64,000 nucleotides of DNA from an uncultured Rhodospirillaceae bacterium (GTDB taxonomy: Bacteria > Pseudomonadota > Alphaproteobacteria > Rhodospirillales > UBA2165), in contig CAJWAR010000005.1 of assembly GCA_913020445.1 (NCBI GenBank), forward strand, positions 1 through 64,000. The letters run 5' to 3'. The position numbers and the translations under genes were made by a program. Below the pieces are notes generated by a model. That model ran no database searches. It was not told the origin of the DNA and worked only from the letters and a program-made list of their open reading frames with translations. Below are positions 51,993 to 60,365 of the stretch, piece after piece (position 1 is the first letter of the stretch; each line of letters starts with the position of its first letter).

Positions 51993-52742
51993 ATGTCACA
52001 AAATCATACCGACCAACTTTCAAGTTTGCTGGCTCAGTCTCAAAACACGGTCATCTTTACCGGGGCTGGCATAAGTACGGAATCGGGCATCCCTGATTTC
52101 CGCTCACCGGGCACCGGTATATGGACTCAAAACCAGCCGATAGATTTTAGCGAATTTCTAGCTTCTGAAGAGGCTCGCAAAGAAACCTGGCGGCGCAAAC
52201 TGCAAATTGACCCGGTGATGTCGGCAGCCGAGCCCAATACCGGCCATTTTGCCATCGCCCAATTGGTTCAAACTGGGCAGGTAAGCTCAATTATCACCCA
52301 GAATATTGACGGCCTGCATCAAAAATCTGGTGTTCCCGATACGCAGATGATTGAACTGCACGGCAATACGACCTATTGCGTTTGCTTGGACTGTGGCACC
52401 CGTCACGAATTGCAGCCGATCATGATGGCGTTTGAGGCGGATGAAAGCCTGCCGCTCTGCCAGGAATGCAACGGTATTGTAAAAACGGCGACGATTTCCT
52501 TTGGCCAACCGATGCCGGAAGCCGAAATGGCGCGCGCCAAGGAAGCGACGCTGCAAAGCGATCTATTTATTTCGATTGGCTCAAGTCTGGTGGTGTATCC
52601 GGCAGCAGGTTTTCCTCTGCTCGCCAAACAAAATGGCGCCAAGCTGGTTATTCTCAACCGCGAACCAACCCAGTTGGATGTCGAGGCCGACCTCGTCATT
52701 CATGACGAGATTGGCCCGACACTCAATAAATTAAATTTCTGA
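51993..52742 (+). CDS. Sir2-family NAD-dependent protein deacylase
   Basis: A 249-residue sirtuin. 'VIFTGAGISTESGIPDFRSPGTGIW' is the NAD-binding GAGxS and IPDFR block; 'TQNIDGLHQKSG' gives the Asn/Asp/His catalytic set, with His in 'IELHGNT'; zinc Cys lie in 'CVCLDCG' and 'CQECNG'; 'SIGSSLVVYPAAGFP' is the NAD ribose segment. It removes acyl groups from protein lysines using NAD. It follows the Nfn-like gene by 88 bp on the same strand and is convergent with the GYD gene; an acyl-CoA or tungsten-enzyme link is possible but not shown. Start ATG 51993 chosen over TTG 51981. Confidence 0.92.
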   Translation: MSQNHTDQLSSLLAQSQNTVIFTGAGISTESGIPDFRSPGTGIWTQNQPIDFSEFLASEEARKETWRRKLQIDPVMSAAEPNTGHFAIAQLVQTGQVSSIITQNIDGLHQKSGVPDTQMIELHGNTTYCVCLDCGTRHELQPIMMAFEADESLPLCQECNGIVKTATISFGQPMPEAEMARAKEATLQSDLFISIGSSLVVYPAAGFPLLAKQNGAKLVILNREPTQLDVEADLVIHDEIGPTLNKLNF

Positions 52743-52747
52743 GACCA

Positions 52748-53038
52748 TTAGAAATTGGCAATGATATCCATCGCTTCATCGCCACTATAGCCGCGCATGG
52801 TTGTGGTGCGGACATTACCAGTCGTACCCATGTTAAGGGCTAATTTTGCCGCCGCATCACCATCGGGCAAATCAACAATCATCAGACGATCATAGGCACC
52901 CATGGTCAAATAACTGCCAACGATGGAACCACCAAGATCTGCTACCCTTTTTTCAGATTCGGCCCGCCGATTTGGCGCGTCTTTGATACCTTTAATACCC
53001 TGATCAGTTAGGCTCATGAGATAAATGAATGTAGGCAT
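52748..53038 (-). CDS. GYD-domain protein
   Basis: A 96-residue small ferredoxin-like-fold protein of the GYD family, recognised from 'TDQGIKGIKDAPNRRAESEKRVADLGGSIVGSYLTMGAYDRLMIVDLPDGDAAAKLAL' and 'TTTMRGYSGDEA'. Members often occur with dehydrogenases and aldehyde oxidoreductases, and are proposed to be regulatory or metal-related; the function is unknown. It lies downstream of the tungsten oxidoreductase gene, with a strong terminator between, so it has its own promoter. Confidence 0.88.
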   Translation of the reverse strand: MPTFIYLMSLTDQGIKGIKDAPNRRAESEKRVADLGGSIVGSYLTMGAYDRLMIVDLPDGDAAAKLALNMGTTGNVRTTTMRGYSGDEAMDIIANF

Positions 53039-53206
53039 ATTTTCCTCCCAAGACAGTTTTAGTACTTGTTCCAGCTCTACTCCGAGGCCCGTTATTTGTA
53101 ATTATTTTCGGCCGCGAAGCCGCCTCCGTCTTTATACTGACATAACGGGATATGCATCTTAAACGATAATTGAGGTATTTTGGAAATATTCTAATGCCAG
53201 GTGCAA

Positions 53207-53243
53207 TAAAAAAACGCTGGATCATTTATTTACGACCCAGCGC
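53207..53243 (-). terminator. rho-independent terminator after the aldehyde oxidoreductase gene
   Basis: Minus-strand stem CGCTGG / CCAGCG (arms 53215-53220 and 53237-53242, extended by neighbouring pairs) followed by a run of seven T. It lies 28 bp after the stop at 53271. Confidence 0.85.
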
Positions 53244-53270
53244 TCTTTTAAGACTTAATGTTCAGGCGAT

Positions 53271-54983
53271 TTATTTGTCAATTAAATCGCGGAAAGCCGT
53301 ATTCACTTCTGTTGTGTGATGGCGCGCGGCAACGTCTTTACCAGACAATATTTCATCATAGAAGAACTGCGGCAACTCATCATCATCTTCGGTGAAGCCG
53401 GCGTCTTTATTGAACTGCCACTCCATGGACAGCGTTTCCCGGCCTAAATCCTTCATGAAAGTCGCCGGCAAATCCGTACCATGGGCATCGTTTAAGGCGC
53501 TGACGATGAATTCCTGGTTAACATTAGTAACCGAGCGGCCAAAGAGGCAGAGACCGAGCGAATCGGCGGCGGCGCAATCTTCCTGAATATCCAGGCTGGC
53601 GGCAACAAGTTCTTCGGTCGTCTTGTCTTTGCATTGGAAGGTCGGGATATTTCCGGCTGTGTGATCAGCGCCTTGCGCGGTTACCATCATGGAAATACCG
53701 GTGACTTCAATTTCGCGTGGATCATAGGCACTGATACCCTGTTTTTTGATCGCCGGGATACGCGCAACATTAAAATGTTCGCCGACTCTTGTGGTGCCTT
53801 GAGCAAAAATTTTGCCCCGCTCATTACCATCACGGATATCTTCCAGCACGCCGGCCATAAACTCGTGATCGCCAAACTCACCTTCGCCGGCTTCCATAAG
53901 CACACCGATAGTCGCGCCCAATTCAATGGTATCAATACCGAGATCATTGCAGACATCGTTCAATCTCGCGACATGATCCGGATCGGTCAGGCCACAGTTA
54001 CTGCCAACCAGACCCAGCGTTTCATATTCCAATGGCGAGCAGATTTCTTCACCATTTTCATCGGCATAAATATTACTGCATTGGATCATGCAGCCTGGCA
54101 TACAGGCATGTGACGTGTCGCCACCGCGCTCAAGATTTAACTCGCGGATATATTGGCCACCCAGTTTCAGTGGACCTTCATCAGGTTCAACAATCGTGCC
54201 GGCGCTGAAGTTGCGGGTCGGTAGGCCACCTACCTTATTGGTGAAATCACAGACCATGGCAGTGCCAAGTTTACGGAAGGCATCAATAGCCGGGTCTTCA
54301 TCCAGCATTTGGCTATATTGCTTGACCGAGCCCATATATTTTTTGCGGTCATGAAATTCCGGCATCTTATGGCGATCAACAATAATCGCTTTAACTTTTT
54401 TCGAGCCCATAACGGCACCGACGCCACCGCGCGCGGCTATTCGAACCGGACGTTTTTCCGGATCGGTAAAGGATATGCCGGCCATCAGACCGCCATATTC
54501 TCCGACCGGGCTGCAAATACCGAGGGCGACCTTATCACCATATTTTTCATGCAGCATATCGGCCACTTCAAAGTTTCCCTTGCCGATATAAGGGCTGGCA
54601 TCTTCAAAAACGATGTCGCCTTCCTTGGGAATATAAATAGTTACCCAATTATCTGACTGACCATTTAAAGTGAAACCTGAAATCTCCAACTGACCCAGCG
54701 CAAAGGCAAATGTACCGCCGGAATTCGCTTCTTTGACACCGCCAGTGAGCGGGCTTTTGCAGCCGACACTGATACGATTGGCATTGGAAAAGTTAGAACC
54801 GGCAAAGGGCCCGGCAGAGAAAATCAACGGATTCTCAGGACCCAGCGGATCAGTTTTCGCAACACCTCTTTCGAGCAGTGTCTTGGCAATATAGTGACGG
54901 CCAACTCTAATCGCAGCCACGCCTTCGAGCTCTTCCGTTTCGATGGATTGGTCGTTCAGGTTAATTTGCAGGTACTTGCGCAT
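53271..54983 (-). CDS. tungsten-dependent aldehyde:ferredoxin oxidoreductase family protein
   Basis: A 570-residue AOR-family enzyme with the N-terminal tungstopterin domain ('SVGCKSPLTGGVKEANSGGTFAFALGQ', about residue 70) and the Fe-S loop 'CMPGCMIQCSN' (spacing C-x3-C-x3-C, near residue 294) plus a further Cys in 'SLGLCLFG'. The domain ends 'PQFFYDE'. AOR enzymes oxidise aldehydes or reduce acids with ferredoxin; the benzoyl-CoA reductase subunit BamB is also a member, so the ligand may be aromatic. RBS appears weak. Together with the Nfn-like electron-transfer protein 3 kb away it could form a low-potential redox set. No maturation genes are seen nearby. Confidence 0.9.
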   Translation of the reverse strand: MRKYLQINLNDQSIETEELEGVAAIRVGRHYIAKTLLERGVAKTDPLGPENPLIFSAGPFAGSNFSNANRISVGCKSPLTGGVKEANSGGTFAFALGQLEISGFTLNGQSDNWVTIYIPKEGDIVFEDASPYIGKGNFEVADMLHEKYGDKVALGICSPVGEYGGLMAGISFTDPEKRPVRIAARGGVGAVMGSKKVKAIIVDRHKMPEFHDRKKYMGSVKQYSQMLDEDPAIDAFRKLGTAMVCDFTNKVGGLPTRNFSAGTIVEPDEGPLKLGGQYIRELNLERGGDTSHACMPGCMIQCSNIYADENGEEICSPLEYETLGLVGSNCGLTDPDHVARLNDVCNDLGIDTIELGATIGVLMEAGEGEFGDHEFMAGVLEDIRDGNERGKIFAQGTTRVGEHFNVARIPAIKKQGISAYDPREIEVTGISMMVTAQGADHTAGNIPTFQCKDKTTEELVAASLDIQEDCAAADSLGLCLFGRSVTNVNQEFIVSALNDAHGTDLPATFMKDLGRETLSMEWQFNKDAGFTEDDDELPQFFYDEILSGKDVAARHHTTEVNTAFRDLIDK

Positions 54984-55142
54984 GTCGTATCATCCTAAGA
55001 TCAAAAAGATTTTCACCAAGGCCTCATATTATATTCGGCGGCCCCTAATTTGTATGACTTAATTGATTTATATGGTCCCCCAACAGTCCGGCTTAATCAA
55101 GCCCGATTTTAGGTTACTGCATTTGCAGAGAGAGTATATTTT

Positions 55143-55547
55143 TTATTGAATGGTTTCGGGCTGATCCAGCTCATCAGATACCGGTGGGGGCGGTGAGGCA
55201 CTGGCCTGATGGTGCATGATGCGCCATTCACCATCTTCACGGACAAAAACATTCGTTGCCACCATTGTCGCTTCGGCAAAGGCTTCGTAACAGATCACCA
55301 CAGCAGTATCTTCAAATATACTAGCGGTTGAGCATTTAACTTTAAATTCGGGGCCTTCCTGATTGGCGAGAATGCCATCCCAGCTTTCCATCACGACATC
55401 CCGCCCGGCCAGATGATTCCAGCCCGGATGGACGCAGCTCACCGTCGGCCCCAAAGCCCACAATGCATCCATCGCTTGAATGTCATGGTTTTGAAAGGCG
55501 GCATAAAACGCATCATTGGCAAATAAAACGGCGGCACGATCAGACAT
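55143..55547 (-). CDS. SnoaL/NTF2-like nuclear-transport-factor fold protein
   Basis: A 134-residue protein of the DUF4440/SnoaL-like fold, seen from 'FYAAFQNHDIQAMDALWALGPTVSCVHPGWNHLAGRDVVMESWDGIL' and the later beta-strands ending 'GEWRIMHHQASASPP'. Many members bind small hydrophobic ligands or act as isomerases or dehydratases; others are non-catalytic. It is transcribed toward the AOR gene but separated by 160 bp. Role unknown. Confidence 0.9.
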   Translation of the reverse strand: MSDRAAVLFANDAFYAAFQNHDIQAMDALWALGPTVSCVHPGWNHLAGRDVVMESWDGILANQEGPEFKVKCSTASIFEDTAVVICYEAFAEATMVATNVFVREDGEWRIMHHQASASPPPPVSDELDQPETIQ

Positions 55548-55634
55548 GGCTAAATTACAACTCTTGGCTCTCCGGTCCCATACCTGAACTTATCCAAGAA
55601 AGGAGGGCGCGGCAATGCTTCGATGGCAAGAGAC

Positions 55635-57518
55635 TTATTGAATGACGTGATTTTCAATCTCATCGCGGAATATTTTATCCCGGCGACGTTTAACCGACTC
55701 TTCCTGTGATTCCGCCGGCTCTTCTTCCCAATAGACTTTGGCGACCCGGCGGGCCAAGCGGGCGCGTAACAAATTCTCTGCCTTGGTCATATTGCCCTCG
55801 GTCACGCGACTTAACCGGGCGGCGCCATAGGCCTGATAAATTTCTAGCGCTTTGCCAAAAGCTTCGGCCGCACCTTCCAGATGCTCTGAATCTTCGGTTA
55901 GGCGGCCTAACAAAAAGAGAGCGGACCCAACATTGTTTTGGGTTGCCGCCCACAACATCGGCGTTTCCAGCCGGTTACGAACTTGCAGTGCTTCCTGGCA
56001 GGCCATTACCGCACGTTCGAGTATTTCCGTATTGCGGGCCAGATCACCCCAAACCTGAAGCGCCTGGCCAAGATTATTTTTCACCTCACTCCATTTGAGC
56101 GGCGCATCCACTTTGGTGAAAACCTGGAGAGCCGATTGATAGGCAGCAATGGCGTCTTTGAGTAAAGCCGTTTCGCCATTGAGCGCATCCAGACGATAGA
56201 GCGCGCTGCCAATGCGGCTTTGGATGGTCGCCCATTCGCGGGGAAACTCACCATAGGTGAATATTTCAAGAATTGCTTTATATTCAATCGTCGCGTTTTC
56301 AAGGATTTCAGCATCGCCACCGCGCTCACCAAGATTTTGCCGAATACGACAGAGATGGAATTGCACATTCGCCCAACCGAGCGGGTCTTCGTCGCGGGAA
56401 ATCGTTTCCAATGCTGATTGATAGGCCTGTGCCGCTTTTCTGAGCCAATTTGGATCACCCATATAATAACCAATCAGCGCCGTCACATTGCCGTAACACA
56501 CCTGGATGGTAATTTGATCGGTTGGCATCAGTTCATGCGGCGGCTGTTGCTCGGCCTGTTGAGCAGCTTCCAGTGCCGGCAATAAAAGTGGTTTAGTCAA
56601 ATGACGTTGCGCTTCAGTGCGCGGCACAATGGCCGCTATCGCCACCGCGTAGAACAGCTTACCGAAATCCGGATCAAAATTGGTCGGCAGGGCGAGCCGG
56701 TCAGATATCAAGAACCCGCCGGGGTGATCCGCCTCACCACCGAGCGATATGAAGCGCAAATGAATAACCGTACTGACTTCGTTGACGTCTCCCCAGATCA
56801 AAAGATCGGCTTTGTTTTTGGCGAGCCAGCGGCGCCCCGTCAACATCGCGGTTTGAAAAAATGCACCGGTTAATTCATCGTTATTGTCGACCGGCAGAGG
56901 TTCGTCATAGGCTTTGACCCGCAGTTCCGGCTGGTTGGACAGCGCCTGCACCAACAGGTTGGTTTGACTACCATCCTCGTCACCGGCGAGGCGGGCAACT
57001 CGGATATCCAGGAGCCGGCGTTTGGTGGGCGATTTTTTAAACAGACTTAGAATGGCATCCCACAGCGACATTTGCCCCGCTGCGCCCGGTAAATTTCCCG
57101 ACAATTTTCCCGCTGTCGAAAGGGTAGCAAGCTTGGCGGATGGCACGCTGTTAACGTTGGCGACTTTGGGCCGGATCGCCATTTCGTTGGAATTACGCAG
57201 ACGCTCGGCTAAATTACCGATGACGGCCAGCGCGACATCGGGCTGTTCTTTGAGCGAAGCCAGGAAACCTTCGCGTTCGATGATATCCAAAGTTACCGGA
57301 CCAACCGCGCGGGCTGTCGCGGAACGGGCGGATTTATCGACAATCCCCATCTCACCGATAATTTCGCCGGCTGATAACATCGCCAAGCGGATCCTGCCAT
57401 TCGGCGCATTTTTGAGCAGCTCAACCTGGCCGGAAATTATCACAAAAGCCGACGAGCTCGGATCACCTTCACGGAAGATAATCTCATTATCGGCGTATAT
57501 TTTTTCCATGCCTTGCAT
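55635..57518 (-). CDS. cyclic-nucleotide-binding domain protein with C-terminal TPR array
   Basis: A 627-residue protein. The first 120 residues form a Crp-type cyclic-nucleotide-binding domain ('DNEIIFREGDPSSSAFVIISGQVELL', 'GEIIGEMGIVDKSARSATARAVGPVTLDII'). There is no HTH, so it is not a transcription factor by itself. The middle region (about 190-340) is alpha/beta and unclassified. The C-terminal part (about 370-600) contains tetratricopeptide-like helical units ('QAYQSALETISRDEDPLGWANVQFHLCRI', 'AIAAYQSALQVFTKVDAPLKWSEVKNNLG', 'ACQEALQVRNRLETPMLWAATQNNVG'). The start at ATG 57518 is chosen; a TTG at 57578 and an ATG at 57509 are alternatives. It may signal via cAMP or cGMP. Confidence 0.88.
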   Translation of the reverse strand: MQGMEKIYADNEIIFREGDPSSSAFVIISGQVELLKNAPNGRIRLAMLSAGEIIGEMGIVDKSARSATARAVGPVTLDIIEREGFLASLKEQPDVALAVIGNLAERLRNSNEMAIRPKVANVNSVPSAKLATLSTAGKLSGNLPGAAGQMSLWDAILSLFKKSPTKRRLLDIRVARLAGDEDGSQTNLLVQALSNQPELRVKAYDEPLPVDNNDELTGAFFQTAMLTGRRWLAKNKADLLIWGDVNEVSTVIHLRFISLGGEADHPGGFLISDRLALPTNFDPDFGKLFYAVAIAAIVPRTEAQRHLTKPLLLPALEAAQQAEQQPPHELMPTDQITIQVCYGNVTALIGYYMGDPNWLRKAAQAYQSALETISRDEDPLGWANVQFHLCRIRQNLGERGGDAEILENATIEYKAILEIFTYGEFPREWATIQSRIGSALYRLDALNGETALLKDAIAAYQSALQVFTKVDAPLKWSEVKNNLGQALQVWGDLARNTEILERAVMACQEALQVRNRLETPMLWAATQNNVGSALFLLGRLTEDSEHLEGAAEAFGKALEIYQAYGAARLSRVTEGNMTKAENLLRARLARRVAKVYWEEEPAESQEESVKRRRDKIFRDEIENHVIQ

Positions 57519-57623
57519 GATTAACGGCTCGCTAAATGGTCCAAATTGCGTTTCAAGTCGGTTTCTGGCTCTAAACAATGCAATTATGTTGCCAATTAAG
57601 CGTTATTTCCGTTAAAATAGTTA

Positions 57624-58082
57624 ATGTCACAACCCATTGATATTATTGAACAAATAACAGATCAAACCGGCGCCTACGGGTTCGTGGTGCGACTTTCGCA
57701 ACCGTTAACCCTAAAGATAGGTAAATTTGACCGGGTAAGCCTGCCAAAAGGCCTGTATTTCTATGGTGGCAGCGCTTTCGGCCCCGGGGGGTTAAAGGCC
57801 CGGCTGGGACGTCATATTCGGCCCAAGTCAAAGCTTCATTGGCATATTGATCATGTCACCAGCGTCGGGAAATTTGTTGCCGCGGCAGCAATCGCGAAGG
57901 GCTCGGAATGCCGCTTTGTTGAGCGGGCACTCTCGATGCCGGGGGCCGTTATCCCGGTGCCGGGTTTCGGCAGCTCAGATTGCCGCAGCTGCGCCTCTCA
58001 TATGGTTAAGCTCAAGCGCGTCAGTGATATCAGTAATATATTTGATGCCGCCCAGGTAACACAGCGATGGCGGTTTTCCTAA
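57624..58082 (+). CDS. DUF123/GIY-YIG-type nuclease-like protein
   Basis: A 152-residue protein of the Uri/DUF123 family, a relative of GIY-YIG endonucleases. 'GAYGFVVRLSQPLTLKIGKFDRVSLPKGLYFYGGSAFGPGGLKARLGRHI' carries the GIY-YIG-like strands, then 'KSKLHWHIDHVT' and a Cys-rich end 'FGSSDCRSCASHM'. Likely DNA-binding or DNA-repair associated. It is divergent from the cyclic-nucleotide-binding gene and ends against DUF6165 on the other strand with a 4-bp overlap. Confidence 0.9.
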   Translation: MSQPIDIIEQITDQTGAYGFVVRLSQPLTLKIGKFDRVSLPKGLYFYGGSAFGPGGLKARLGRHIRPKSKLHWHIDHVTSVGKFVAAAAIAKGSECRFVERALSMPGAVIPVPGFGSSDCRSCASHMVKLKRVSDISNIFDAAQVTQRWRFS

Positions 58083-58474
58083 TAAGGTTTATAGGATTTT
58101 TCTTCAATGATGTCCGAGCCCAGCAGCATGTTGATCTCGCGTTTCAAATTGGCGCGCTCGTCATTGGTGACATAAACCGCACGCGCCAAATCGACAAATT
58201 TCTGCGAGTAGTCCTTGGCTGCTTCGCACTCACGGATATCGTCTTCGATTTCCCACAAAATTTCATTGACGGCTTTCAGTTTGGCCGTCAGCTCTTCCAG
58301 CTCAGATGACGTAGCGATGTCCTTATCCCGGGTTGCTGTCAGTATAGCCAGCTCGTGACGCACATTGGCGAGCTTAGCCGCATCATCCATGCGCTCGGAC
58401 TTAATATCGAGAATGGTGATTTTATCGATCAACTCACCCGGCGCAATATCAACAGATACGGATTTTATCGCCAT
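58079..58474 (-). CDS. DUF6165 family protein
   Basis: A 131-residue helical, charged protein ('GELIDKITILDIKSERMDDAAKLANVRHELAIL' and 'INMLLGSDIIEEKSYKPY'), matching the conserved proteins annotated DUF6165, common in alphaproteobacteria near glycan or envelope genes. The function is unknown. It begins one base before the stop of the MscS gene, so the two are translationally coupled. Confidence 0.85.
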   Translation of the reverse strand: MAIKSVSVDIAPGELIDKITILDIKSERMDDAAKLANVRHELAILTATRDKDIATSSELEELTAKLKAVNEILWEIEDDIRECEAAKDYSQKFVDLARAVYVTNDERANLKREINMLLGSDIIEEKSYKPY

Positions 58475-59611
58475 CTATTTGACTTCCTGCGCATTTATGG
58501 CGTTCGGGGAATTTAGGGGATTGGTTTCGGACACGCCTTCGACATAGATCGACTGTGATGGGAAAGCAAATCCCGACCCTGCTTCTTCAACAATTTTCAT
58601 AAAGGCCAGCATGTGTTCCTCGACAATGTCCCGCCACGTCACCCAATCAGTGGTCTTGGTGAAATAATAGAGATTGATATCCACACTGGATGCATTGAAC
58701 GCGACCATATGAACCATCTCCGTGACACCATGATCAACCCGGTCATCAGTGGCAATAAATTGGCGGAACCTTTCAAGGATATTTTCAAACTGATCAGCGG
58801 TGGTCGAATAAACCAGCCCGATATCCATTTTGATACGCCTATTGCTCATGCGCGACCAATTGGTAATCGGGGCGTTGGCGATAACGCCGTTCGGCACGGT
58901 TTGGATGGCTTTCGAAAATTTGCGGATTTTAACCGTCGAGAGGGTGATCTCCTCAACCGTGCCATGACCGATGCTCGGCGCTTCAATCCAATCACCAACT
59001 TTAAAGACGCGGTCGATCAGGATCAGTTTAACGCCGCCAAATAAATTGGAGACGGTATCTTTGGCGGCAAAGGCAAAGGGCAGCGACAGCACGCCAATGC
59101 CGGCAAAATACGGCCACGGATTAATCCCCCATTGCGCCAGCACGGCAACAATGCCCGAGCCAAAAAGAAATATTTTAAGAAATTTAAGAAGATAGTTTTT
59201 AACTTCGTGGGCGACCGGGCCGGCCAGCCTGACCAACATCCGGTCAAAAAAGATCGAGATCGGATCAACCAGACGAAAGCCGGTCCAAAATATGGTAAAC
59301 GCAATCAGCGACTTAATGATGCGAACCAGAATCTCTTCAACATGCTCACCAAAGGAAATCCATTGCACGGCAAAGGAAAGCCCGAGAATGAAAAACAAAA
59401 ACATCAAAGGCTGTTGCAAAGCCTTGATAATCTTATCATCGACATCGGTCTCGGTAAGGTTCGACCAGCGTTTTAAGCGGGCGATCACGGTGCGGGCAAA
59501 AAATTTGCGCATCAAAATAAATATGAACAGGACAATGGCGGCGATCGCCATTTCACCAACGGTGACACCGAAAAAATCGCTGTTCCAAACTGTCTTAAAT
59601 TCGTTCATCAA
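58475..59611 (-). CDS. MscS-family mechanosensitive ion channel
   Basis: A 378-residue membrane channel. Five N-terminal helices (about residues 12-200) lead into the MscS beta domain ('FAAKDTVSNLFGGVKLILIDRVFKVGDWIEAPSIGHGTVEEITLSTVKIRKF', 'TVPNGVIANAPITNWS') and the C-terminal mixed domain. It releases solutes on osmotic downshock. It is directly followed by the DUF6165 gene. Length and motifs fit the small MscS-like (YbdG-like) subfamily. Confidence 0.93.
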   Translation of the reverse strand: MMNEFKTVWNSDFFGVTVGEMAIAAIVLFIFILMRKFFARTVIARLKRWSNLTETDVDDKIIKALQQPLMFLFFILGLSFAVQWISFGEHVEEILVRIIKSLIAFTIFWTGFRLVDPISIFFDRMLVRLAGPVAHEVKNYLLKFLKIFLFGSGIVAVLAQWGINPWPYFAGIGVLSLPFAFAAKDTVSNLFGGVKLILIDRVFKVGDWIEAPSIGHGTVEEITLSTVKIRKFSKAIQTVPNGVIANAPITNWSRMSNRRIKMDIGLVYSTTADQFENILERFRQFIATDDRVDHGVTEMVHMVAFNASSVDINLYYFTKTTDWVTWRDIVEEHMLAFMKIVEEAGSGFAFPSQSIYVEGVSETNPLNSPNAINAQEVK

Positions 59612-59671
59612 ATAATCCGTTAATTGCCCGCACGTTAATCAATCGAAATCCCAATAATTGCAAACTAATTC

Positions 59672-60265
59672 TTAACCATAAGTATTCTGTTCAATTTCAT
59701 CTTCAAGCTCTGCCGCCGTATCGGCGTCGATAACTTTTTGCGCCATATCGTAATTGAAGCCGGCGCGGGCCAGGGCAGCGAGATCTTTTTCCCGTAATTC
59801 CGATCGGTCATCGGCGCTCCGATACGGGCCAATGCGGCGTTTTCTGGCAAAGGTTACGGCGGCGGTTAACTCCGGGTTTTGATCCTCTTCCTTCAACTTT
59901 TCCAGGGTCGCGGAAATCAGATCGGCAGCGACCCCTTTTTCGGCGAGTTTGGCCCGGATGGCGCGCGCCGATGAGCCTCGGCGATTAAGACCTTCCGCCC
60001 GCACCTTGGCAAATTGAGCATCGTCCAACAAACCGACTTCATTGTAACGCTTGATCAGCTGGGCGATTACTTCCGCTCCCTCTTCGGGGTCTGTGTCATG
60101 ATGATAAGCCGAACGCTGGACCCGGCGCATTAAGACGCGGCGCAAATTCTCACTTGATGAAGAAAAGCGCTGCAAATAGTAAAGCGCTGCATTTTCCAGC
60201 GATTTTGGCGTCGCTTTGCGGGGCACTTTTTTCTTACGCTGCGGTCTTTTTAAGTCTTCGGTCAC
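59672..60265 (-). CDS. recX: RecX-family recombination regulator
   Basis: A 197-residue helical protein of the RecX family, three-helix-repeat units recognisable from 'LENAALYYLQRFSSSSENLRRVLMRRVQRSAYHH' and 'YNEVGLLDDAQFAKVRAEGLNRRGSSARAIRAKLAEKGV'. RecX inhibits or modulates RecA filaments during DNA repair. recA is not next to it. GTG start at 60265; the ribosome site is weak. Length and basic character fit. Confidence 0.93.
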   Translation of the reverse strand: MTEDLKRPQRKKKVPRKATPKSLENAALYYLQRFSSSSENLRRVLMRRVQRSAYHHDTDPEEGAEVIAQLIKRYNEVGLLDDAQFAKVRAEGLNRRGSSARAIRAKLAEKGVAADLISATLEKLKEEDQNPELTAAVTFARKRRIGPYRSADDRSELREKDLAALARAGFNYDMAQKVIDADTAAELEDEIEQNTYG

Positions 60266-60365
60266 CGAATTTTTCTTCTAATGTGTCACAAAAAGCTTGG
60301 ATTTCTGTATCACAGGGTTATATCAACTGCCCAGTAAAATCACATGGCACTAAACGAGATATATA

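Noticed and set aside
55519-57578. TTG start at 57578 for the cyclic-nucleotide-binding protein
   Set aside because: The extra residues have no family match and an ATG at 57518 lies immediately before the domain; not excluded, but less likely.
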